In this document: positions 25,301 through 31,826 of the stretch, one piece after another | How the letters are laid out: each line of letters begins with the position of its first letter | How positions within the stretch are numbered: position 1 is the stretch's first letter | From: Lachnospiraceae bacterium | Lineage (GTDB): Bacteria; Bacillota; Clostridia; Lachnospirales; Lachnospiraceae | Direction: 5' to 3' | Length of the DNA stretch: 50,921 nucleotides | NCBI GenBank assembly: GCA_017408025.1 | Contig: JAFQVJ010000022.1 | Location: 1-50,921, forward strand | The notes under the pieces: model-generated | Told to the model about the DNA's origin: nothing | Databases searched by the model: none | What the model saw: the letters and a program-made list of their open reading frames with translations, nothing else | Position numbers and translations under genes: made by a program

Positions 25301-26985
25301 ATGTAGCTTCTGCTACCCTCACTTGTAGGGTCGTTAGTAATCATCGGTTCAAGTGGTGTTGTACTACCATCGAGATATACAAGGTAGCTGGCATATTCAT
25401 CTCCTGAACCTGGTCCAAACTCATCAGATAAAGTCAGCAACGTTGACTCTGTAGCCGGAAGATAAAAATACAACATATCTTCTCCATGACCCGTACCTTT
25501 ATAGTAATAGTCCTCCAACAATGATATCTTTACATCCACTATATTAACTGTACCAGGTGCAGCAACCAAGCTAGTTGTTACATTTTCAGAGCTTAAATCA
25601 GCGGAGAAGGTTAAACCTGTTTCATATATATACTCAAGTGGCACCTTTGTTCCTGTAGAAAGGCTTGCAAGAGCTGTGATCTTCTCTGTAGCATTCTGTG
25701 CCGTATCTCCTTTAACAAGATATACTTTCTTATCATTATAATTTACAGGATGAACTGAAAAATCAGAACCTGCTGTATTAAGCTTTATAGAACCACCATT
25801 TATCTCTATTCTTGATACTGTACCCGGAGTGCTTTCTGCCTTAAGAGAAACACCCGTACCGATAGTGGTTACTCCACTTCTTGTGGATGTGATCTCTACT
25901 GTTCCTGCATTGATAACAATATCTCTGGCATTAGCCGATGTCCCTGCTGCTTCTGTACCAGCACCACCGCCGATAGCAGCACCATATCCATTTGTAGATA
26001 TGTTGAGGCGAAGAGGCGCTTCACCATTTTCTCCGCCGATTATAATCATACCTGCACCGGTAGCCTGAGATGTGCCAACCCTAAACTGTGGTCTGAACTT
26101 ATTTTTATAACCAGTTTCAGGTACGAATTTATACTGATTGACAACTATATCAAGAATAGCCGTATCATTTATTGTTACAAGCGTCTGCCCCTGAACAGCA
26201 TTGTTCATCTGATTCTTCAATGCTACAAGCTCCTCAGATGTCTGAGTAAGTTCATCCTGAAGTTTTTTTGCCTCACTGGAACCTATAACAGCACCATAGG
26301 CCGCATCATCCAGAACATTGATACTGAGTGTAGACTCTGTATTCTCACCACCAATATTAACAGTTACTTCACGTATAGTATTGTCATGTACAATGAAATC
26401 ATCAATAGTTGCATTAGCTTTACTACTATGCTTTAATTCAAGAAGGTCAAACTGTATATCCTCAACACCCATAACCGGTGTTAAGCTTGCGCCAGACACA
26501 TCAGATGTCATCGTACAATCACCTTTGACTGTCACATTGTACTGTGCCGCACTACTGGTTGTAGCATAGGAAAGCATGGCTGCATCCACTGTTCTCTTCA
26601 TATGTACATTGTCCAATACAACATTGACATTTACAGCCACATTCTCGGAGCCCTCTGCTGCCGAGTACTTAAACTTTATAAAGACATCTGTCAACGGACT
26701 GCCTTCTGTAGTACCACTACCATCAATAATATACGTAGCACCTGCCTGTACTGAAATCTCAGCAATTGCGTTTGATTTACCGGCAAGGTCACTAAGCTTG
26801 TAAGTGTGTGTGCCATCACCGTTATCTGTGCCTGTCCACTCTGTAGTTGTAAGTTCCACCGCCTTGGCACTTGGCATAAAAATTATCACACCAACAACAA
26901 ATACTAGGCATGCAGTTAAAACCCAAACTAAACCTGGAACTCCTTTTTTTCTAATTCTATTGCAAAAATCTATAATTCTATTCAT
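22306..26985 (-). CDS. Large cell-surface protein with InlB-like repeats and a sorting-like C-terminus
   Basis: A 1559-residue exported protein. The signal segment (residues 18-42, ending PSAKA) is followed by a region (about 45-470) with Gly/Ile-rich motifs such as IIIGGENGE and AAIGGGAG, like those in carbohydrate-binding-type surface proteins, interrupted by a short coiled coil (KLQDELTQTSEELVALKNQ). Several Flg_new/InlB B-repeat-like units follow (FVKWQ, FLHWSLDDG, FEGWKN, FVGWYDVDGNKV). The C-terminus has PVQTG, one hydrophobic span and a KKPRDK charged tail, which resembles a sortase signal but with V in place of the usual P. The class B sortase at 18661 is a possible partner. GTG at 26991 overlaps the SD, so ATG 26985 is used. 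Adhesion is inferred. Confidence 0.82.
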   Translation of the reverse strand: MNRIIDFCNRIRKKGVPGLVWVLTACLVFVVGVIIFMPSAKAVELTTTEWTGTDNGDGTHTYKLSDLAGKSNAIAEISVQAGATYIIDGSGTTEGSPLTDVFIKFKYSAAEGSENVAVNVNVVLDNVHMKRTVDAAMLSYATTSSAAQYNVTVKGDCTMTSDVSGASLTPVMGVEDIQFDLLELKHSSKANATIDDFIVHDNTIREVTVNIGGENTESTLSINVLDDAAYGAVIGSSEAKKLQDELTQTSEELVALKNQMNNAVQGQTLVTINDTAILDIVVNQYKFVPETGYKNKFRPQFRVGTSQATGAGMIIIGGENGEAPLRLNISTNGYGAAIGGGAGTEAAGTSANARDIVINAGTVEITSTRSGVTTIGTGVSLKAESTPGTVSRIEINGGSIKLNTAGSDFSVHPVNYNDKKVYLVKGDTAQNATEKITALASLSTGTKVPLEYIYETGLTFSADLSSENVTTSLVAAPGTVNIVDVKISLLEDYYYKGTGHGEDMLYFYLPATESTLLTLSDEFGPGSGDEYASYLVYLDGSTTPLEPMITNDPTSEGSRSYILVRDKTYYIVATPPKYLELQGAILNRGGNDEVGKYVPGKGYEVEATTGSIDVTFAYGGIIDIVYDLGISANDNQSHNTTGVAPTADYNITGKDIAGYEEGQGIFKIPVIQTIFKDKAKNVKDLIFVKWQYVLENGTRGDINYITKDKTSGADASAVYMPYTSLMWSDGKIHLEAVWNIEISYVLDDGASMTRVPDTITLPYGSNKDTNYTTNITLPSEVPVKNGYLFLHWSLDDGTKLESTAPVQLSTFTSHKISSNFNRDGFRVYIDANGLDPKYSDFICVSASNGSELLELDGDGARKLTVVDGVKYYRTTELHKGDQVMILVSTETGYLIKTITIEADDTKCGTDIGSVEKDIDTGDYYVDFVMDMEDVYVAIEATFEAIEYEVNFMDGKSPNEALWENNSFWYTVEDIDNRTTIGDIIRRGLGKSKEQMSDPEISEYVNNIDKNDKNATFEGWKNPLLSGIYGSGLTLKDMFEQNQNIGYGSLTFTASWREAGKVRLNLSILERNFLADGTHEDKDSERYTGILYYLEGENKVPVYTQTEIDPETGEELEIAYASPGETLHIDVYEMDENGEPVGEPVTKKLDIAQLYYWYYSIRGEDGYINVHNDPLTYFNVEDESEDGTIIDVYLVYSVRKYKIIYWDLHGFDNSMNPTEFTVYDEFDFVPIVEGVDWLLVCPDTDDTNFDDVKTEVITGVSLGGKPVTDGTAGDRDYVSNLVLIPDWGDYIKDEYTITIIVDGEEYGEVTIAHPSNATSYMADQLILLSVLAEEGYELVPESLVYRKDNSRAAYSLSRGRTLMTREVDTFPVQEVDAEKGTYLFTMPESDVIVYATFKLREYNIIYEDITEEMVNPNPDKYNVKSDITLVDVEKNGYTFVGWYDVDGNKVENIVDRTGDIVLIPRFEPISDEIEPPSDEIDPPGSVIQKPIDIVGRPSNVTINSSTYKPVQTGDQTNVPRLILICVAAVLILLIVIIKKPRDKDEDEETTDTDVANHSEK

Positions 26986-27061
26986 TGGCACCCTCCCTGG
27001 AAACCCTTGTTATGTATTCACGTCTTATCACTGTACGCATCAATGCGCAATAATTTATATT

Positions 27062-27090
27062 AATATACCATATTTATCCTCAAAATTCAA
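27062..27090 (-). promoter_or_regulatory. Promoter of the large surface-protein gene
   Basis: Minus-strand -35 TTGAAT, 17-base spacer, -10 TATATT preceded by TGG. It leaves a leader of about 70 bases containing a small GCGCAT/ATGCGT hairpin and the GGGAGG SD. Confidence 0.65.
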
Positions 27091-27145
27091 CTTATCATTC
27101 CCTCTTTTCCACAATATTTTCTCCCCATAAGGCTTATCGTAGCAA

Positions 27146-27170
27146 ATTTCACACTAAAATCTTGTGAAAT
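27146..27170. promoter_or_regulatory. Inverted repeat upstream of the ABC operon promoter
   Basis: Arms ATTTCACA and TGTGAAAT, nine bases apart, end 16 bases before the -35 box of the plus-strand ABC operon. It could be an operator or activator site for that operon or, being in the divergent region, for both transcripts. The arm orientation is opposite to Rex sites. Confidence 0.4.
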
Positions 27171-27186
27171 GGTTGTATTTCTTGCC

Positions 27187-27215
27187 TTGTTTTCCTATTT
27201 AATGTATGTTATGAT
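27187..27215 (+). promoter_or_regulatory. Promoter of the ABC-2 operon, predicted leaderless
   Basis: -35 TTGTTT, 17-base spacer, extended -10 (TG-T-TATGAT). Exactly six bases separate the -10 from the ATG at 27222, so standard spacing puts +1 on the A of the start codon. No SD is present upstream of that codon. Confidence 0.65.
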
Positions 27216-27221
27216 ACAGTA

Positions 27222-27905
27222 ATGATGAAAATAGACAACATCCGAAAATCATTTGGAAAAAAGCAGGTTCTTAAAGGTTGCTCATTTACAGCAGCACCTG
27301 GTGAATGTATCGGTATTATCGGCACTAACGGCTCAGGCAAATCCACTCTGCTATCTATCATAGCAGGCATGCGAAAGGCCGATAGCGGTGTAGTAGAGGT
27401 ATTCGGACACGACATACTGAAATCTCCGTCCCAAGCCACAAAATATATTGGCTACATTCCGCAAGAAAACCCCATTTTCCCCGATTTATCGGTCAAGGAC
27501 AACTTAATGCTCTGGTATTGCGATTCAAAGATTTCCTTTGATGAAGCAGCAAGGAATGGCGTTATCGCTATGTTAGGTCTTACCTCTGTGCTTAAGCAGA
27601 AGGCCGGCACATTGTCAGGAGGTATGAAGAAAAGACTTAGCATTGCCATGGCTGTCGCAAATGACCCTCCTGTCATCATACTTGATGAGCCAGGTGCTGC
27701 ACTTGACCTTCCTACAAAGCTTGCTATAAAGGATTATTTGCAAAGCTTTATAGAGGCTAAGGGAACAGTCATACTGACGACACATGATGAGGAGGAGCTG
27801 AGTATATGTAGTCGTCTCTATGTTATGGGCGCTGGAACACTACACACTGTTCCAAGTACACTTAGAGGTCAGGCTCTGCTAAATGCTATTGATTCATATA
27901 ACTAA
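27222..27905 (+). CDS. ABC transporter ATP-binding protein
   Basis: A 227-residue cytosolic ATPase with Walker A (IGTNGSGKST, about 36), Q-loop (IPQENPIF), signature LSGGMKKRLSIA, Walker B (VIILDEPGAALD) and H-loop (TTHDEEE). It belongs to the CcmA/drug-export type that pairs with ABC-2 permeases, two of which follow in the operon. The frame begins ATGATG with no SD, and a promoter is placed so that the mRNA would start at the first ATG, suggesting leaderless initiation. The first gene of a four-gene plus-strand operon; substrate unknown, with export more likely than import. Confidence 0.92.
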   Translation: MMKIDNIRKSFGKKQVLKGCSFTAAPGECIGIIGTNGSGKSTLLSIIAGMRKADSGVVEVFGHDILKSPSQATKYIGYIPQENPIFPDLSVKDNLMLWYCDSKISFDEAARNGVIAMLGLTSVLKQKAGTLSGGMKKRLSIAMAVANDPPVIILDEPGAALDLPTKLAIKDYLQSFIEAKGTVILTTHDEEELSICSRLYVMGAGTLHTVPSTLRGQALLNAIDSYN

Positions 27906-27951
27906 ACAGATAGGAGTATACTATCATCAAACATATTTAGGAGGTTTAACT

Positions 27952-29505
27952 ATGTTAAAAAGCAAATTAATGGCTATTATCGGCGTTTCCACAAGCGTTG
28001 TCGTAGCTGCAACTACTGCTCTTACCCTTGCAATTTCAGGTCCACGTAACGTATTATCACTCAGTGCACTTAGCGATAATGATGCCGTTGCATATGGTGT
28101 ATCAGATCTTTTCAGCTCTGCTGCTAATGGTGTAGACACTGTAACAAATGTTATCAATACTATTTCGGAGAATAAAGCAGAACTTGCTGTAGGACTTACT
28201 ATCAACGAACTTGAGGATTTGGATGAAGCCCTCTACGGTATGGGTGCTGATTTAAAAGTTCAGTTTGATGTTGAAAATCAGCAATATGCTATAAGCGGAA
28301 GCGCATCTTATGGCAGTGTAGAACTTATTAACGCCCTTCTTTACATGGACGAAAAAGAAATGATTGCTTACGTGCCATCTCTTTTTGAAGGTATTGTAAA
28401 GATTGGATACGATAACTTGGCAGAGAATCTCGAAAACTCTTATATAGGTTCAATACTTGAAGAAGAAGGATTTGATTATGAGGCTTATCGCGAAGAGCTT
28501 GAGGCTGTGCTTAATGAAGCTGCAACATCGATGCCCGCTTTCGACTATGACTTTGACTATGAGGATTTCGTAGATGGTCTTAATGACACTATAAACAACG
28601 CTTACCTCGAAGCAACAAAATCAATGGATGTGACAGATAACGGCAAGCAACCACTTAATGGTGGTAAATATCAGTGCTACACAGCCTCTATTTCAGTTGC
28701 TGAATTATCAAACATCTTAAAAGAAGCATTGGTTTATGTATTAGAAAGCGAAGATTTCCTGGATTATCTTGATTATATAGCTGAATATTATCAGAACTAT
28801 GAGAGCTCATTATATGGGGACTACGAAGATTACGAAGACTATTATGGCAGTCTTAGCCTCAGTGAAAGCTTAGCTGGTGTTTCATCTATGATTGATTCAT
28901 ACTGGGGAATGATTACATCAGAGCTTGAGGCTGTTCTCGGCAAAAATATTGAATTCACAATTTACCTTACAGACGCTGTTGAGACAGCTGGATTTGAATT
29001 ATATATTTCACCAAACGCAGATGGTTCTCTCAACTACTCAAAGTCAGCTGCCAACGCTGCAGAGACCGCTATAATCATAAAGGGTGATTTCACAGGTGGT
29101 AAAGAAATCGGTGACTACACATACTTAAAGTTCGCTGGCACAAGCTACGGTACAGATGCAATGGTTGGTGAGTACTCATTCAAAATGGAGGAAAATGGCG
29201 ATTTCACACTTGACATTTCAGCCAGCGAATATGGTGCTTCTCTTGGTCTCTTCCATTTAGACGGTTCATATACAGAAAACGATATGTTCTTCTCGCTTGA
29301 TGTAGATTCATTCAAATTTGTAGATGAATTCGGTAAGACAACATTTGATATAGGCTTCAACCTTTCATTTGAGCCAATTGATGGTGTAGATAAGCCATCT
29401 TCATCAGTTGAGTATGATATCTGGAAGATGGACGAAGCTGATTTTGAAGAGCTTGCCAATGAAATACTGGAAAATATTGAAAAGATCAACGATACAGTTA
29501 ACTAA
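27952..29505 (+). CDS. Secreted protein of an ABC-2 transporter operon, function unknown
   Basis: A 517-residue protein. A signal-like N-terminus (residues 1-30, LMAIIGVSTSVVVAATTALTLAIS) precedes an acidic, Tyr- and Asp-rich extracellular region, with a run of D/Y residues (DYEDYEDYYG) near residue 300. No lipobox cysteine, transmembrane anchor or sorting motif was seen, and no family was recognised. The start at 27952 follows AGGAGG; a longer frame to 27883 is rejected since it overlaps the ATPase end without an SD. The location between the ATPase and its permeases suggests that it is an extracytoplasmic partner or the cargo of the exporter. Confidence 0.65.
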   Translation: MLKSKLMAIIGVSTSVVVAATTALTLAISGPRNVLSLSALSDNDAVAYGVSDLFSSAANGVDTVTNVINTISENKAELAVGLTINELEDLDEALYGMGADLKVQFDVENQQYAISGSASYGSVELINALLYMDEKEMIAYVPSLFEGIVKIGYDNLAENLENSYIGSILEEEGFDYEAYREELEAVLNEAATSMPAFDYDFDYEDFVDGLNDTINNAYLEATKSMDVTDNGKQPLNGGKYQCYTASISVAELSNILKEALVYVLESEDFLDYLDYIAEYYQNYESSLYGDYEDYEDYYGSLSLSESLAGVSSMIDSYWGMITSELEAVLGKNIEFTIYLTDAVETAGFELYISPNADGSLNYSKSAANAAETAIIIKGDFTGGKEIGDYTYLKFAGTSYGTDAMVGEYSFKMEENGDFTLDISASEYGASLGLFHLDGSYTENDMFFSLDVDSFKFVDEFGKTTFDIGFNLSFEPIDGVDKPSSSVEYDIWKMDEADFEELANEILENIEKINDTVN

Positions 29506-29524
29506 TCAAACAGGCAGGGAGAAT

Positions 29525-30760
29525 ATGGAGCGTTTTAAAACCCTTTTAAAATTGAATATAAAAAGAGCTTATAAAGCGCTCTTTCAGCTTGTTTTTGGAG
29601 CAATTGCACTTATCTTCTTAGTAAGTGCAATTGCTTTTTATGGCAATGAATATCTCTATGGTGGTATAACATCATCTGCCCAAAGTGCCGGCTTTAAGCT
29701 GGGTGTAGTTTTAAATGACACTTCCCCTATAGCCGATACCGTGGTTAACACCGTGACGGGTATGTCCCAGGTTTCAGACACTATCAGTTTTGAATTTACT
29801 GATGAGGAAAAAGCCATGGATATGCTTATAGACGGAGAGGTTATGGCTGTTATGGTTATCCCTGAAGATACTGTACATGGTATTATGCATGGCGATAACA
29901 CCCCCATACAGGTCATATTTCCAAAAAACTCAGGCTTCGAGGCAATTATAATAAAGGAGGTGGCTGATGCTGCCGCCACACTTTTAAGCTCTGCCCAGGC
30001 AGGTATTTACAGCATATATGATTTCTATGACGACCACGGTGCCTCTTCCTATAGGAAGGAGGCCATCAATCGAATGAACCTTAAGTATATCAATATGGCC
30101 GCAACTGGCATGAATATGTTTGATGAGACAACAGTTAGCGCCACTGGCTCAACACCTATTATGACCTATTATATAAGTGGTGCTCTTGTATTATTTATAC
30201 TACTTTTAGGTATGAATTGCTATACATTTATAGCGCGCATGTCACCAGATGCAACAAAAAAGCTTTCTCTATCAGGATGTCCCATAATACTACAAGGCTT
30301 GTCAGACTATATAGCCATCGCTTTAGTTATGGTCACAGCCATTGGCATAGTGGCCATTCCTGCAGCACTGATAATGGGCATATTTGACATATCACTTTCA
30401 ACTACTGGTATCGTGGCCTTATTACTTATCATACCTGTATTTATTCTGCTTGCATCAGCTTTGGTATATTTTATATCACAGCTGACCTTACAGAACATGA
30501 ACCGCATCATGATAACATTTTTTATTGCACTGGTTATGTGCTTCATTTCAGGATGTTTTATCCCAAGGGTTATGCTCCCTGATTTTCTGCAGATATTAAG
30601 TAAAATACTGCCATCCCATTATATGATGAATCTGGCTGGAAGCCTGCTTGCCGGTTCTTTTGACGGAATAGCCTTGGCAATGTGCCTTGTATTCACAATT
30701 GTGCTGTTCCTAGCCGGCTGCCTTGCCTCTCACATCAGACTAAGAAAGGAGCTAAGATAA
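29525..30760 (+). CDS. ABC-2 family transporter permease
   Basis: A 411-residue membrane protein with the ABC-2 layout: one N-terminal span (LFQLVFGAIALIFLVSAIAF), an extracytoplasmic domain of about 180 residues, and five to six C-terminal spans (from YYISGALVLFILLLGMNCY to AMCLVFTIVLFLAGCLAS). The motif FISGCFIPRVMLPDFLQILSKILPSHY near the end is characteristic of ABC-2 permeases. Start at 29525 with GGGAG a few bases before it; a longer frame overlaps the preceding gene. It would form half of the exporter with the next gene. Confidence 0.85.
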   Translation: MERFKTLLKLNIKRAYKALFQLVFGAIALIFLVSAIAFYGNEYLYGGITSSAQSAGFKLGVVLNDTSPIADTVVNTVTGMSQVSDTISFEFTDEEKAMDMLIDGEVMAVMVIPEDTVHGIMHGDNTPIQVIFPKNSGFEAIIIKEVADAAATLLSSAQAGIYSIYDFYDDHGASSYRKEAINRMNLKYINMAATGMNMFDETTVSATGSTPIMTYYISGALVLFILLLGMNCYTFIARMSPDATKKLSLSGCPIILQGLSDYIAIALVMVTAIGIVAIPAALIMGIFDISLSTTGIVALLLIIPVFILLASALVYFISQLTLQNMNRIMITFFIALVMCFISGCFIPRVMLPDFLQILSKILPSHYMMNLAGSLLAGSFDGIALAMCLVFTIVLFLAGCLASHIRLRKELR

Positions 30761-30761
30761 T

Positions 30762-31826
30762 ATGAAAAAAGCTTTTACATGGTGTTATATATTTACAAAA
30801 CGCCAGCTAAAACGCGCTTCGACAATTTTCATACTGGTTACAATGCTTCTTTTAACCATAGCTCTCAGCGTTATGTCAACTACTATGACAGCTTCCATGG
30901 ATGTTGGATTTTATATTGATTCAACAGATAATGATGCAATCATGATAGGCATAAAAAATGGGCTTCTAAAACACGACGGTCTGCTGAACTTTGTTGCATA
31001 TGATTCAACAGATACTCTAAATGAAGATGTCACTGCCGGCACAATTCAGTGTGGATACATATTTGATGATAATTTCTCCGAAGCCATAGTAAGTGGCAAT
31101 ACAAAAAACATGGTAGAGCTTGTAGAAACACCTGACAATATAGTTTCCCTTCTGTCCAATGTGGTTATTCTCTCAACGGTAATGGAACAATGTGCGTGTG
31201 ATATGCTTATAGAAGATATACTTACTCAAGATTTTTTTGTAAATGTACCTGATAAAGATTTGGAAGTTCTTCGGGATACCTACAATACATTTGCCACAAA
31301 CGGAAGTACTTTTGCGTTTGACTATGACACACTTTACGAGGACTACAAGGGTAGTTCAAATAGCATAGACATCGCACCTTATCTTGTAACACCAGTAAAA
31401 GGCATCATTGCTATTTTTATATTTATTTCTGCACTGACAGGTGGTATCGGATGGTTTAATGACAGTGACAGCGCAACATACGCAAATATCCCACTGAAAA
31501 AACGCTATCTCTTAAGACTTCTAACTATATCTATTCCAACGTTTTTAGCAAGTCTTATGGGATATATCAGCATTCTTTCAGTGGGAATTGGTACAAATGC
31601 CTTATATGAGCTTTTTGCTATATTTGCTTATGAAATATTATGCATCGCTTTCAGCTATATTCTAAGCTTAATTGTCAAGAAAAATATATACAGCTCACTT
31701 ATACCGGTATTCATTTTAGGTTCCATTGTGTGCTGTCCTATATTCTTCAACCTTGGAAACCTTGTGCCATCCCTTAGGGTGTTGCAAAATATTTTTCTAC
31801 CAACCTATTATTTTATGTTGTTCTAG
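30762..31826 (+). CDS. ABC-2 family transporter permease, second subunit
   Basis: A 354-residue membrane protein starting one base after the preceding permease stops. It has one N-terminal span (STIFILVTMLLLTIALSVMS), an extracytoplasmic domain of about 180 residues and five or six C-terminal spans, with FLPTYYFMLF at the end like the PSHY region of ABC-2 proteins. A GWFNDSDSATYANIPLKKRYLLRL loop resembles the cytoplasmic coupling loop. It pairs with the preceding permease as a heterodimer. Its stop codon TAG overlaps the stop codon of the converging kinase gene in a shared CTAG; no terminator was seen between. Confidence 0.8.
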   Translation: MKKAFTWCYIFTKRQLKRASTIFILVTMLLLTIALSVMSTTMTASMDVGFYIDSTDNDAIMIGIKNGLLKHDGLLNFVAYDSTDTLNEDVTAGTIQCGYIFDDNFSEAIVSGNTKNMVELVETPDNIVSLLSNVVILSTVMEQCACDMLIEDILTQDFFVNVPDKDLEVLRDTYNTFATNGSTFAFDYDTLYEDYKGSSNSIDIAPYLVTPVKGIIAIFIFISALTGGIGWFNDSDSATYANIPLKKRYLLRLLTISIPTFLASLMGYISILSVGIGTNALYELFAIFAYEILCIAFSYILSLIVKKNIYSSLIPVFILGSIVCCPIFFNLGNLVPSLRVLQNIFLPTYYFMLF

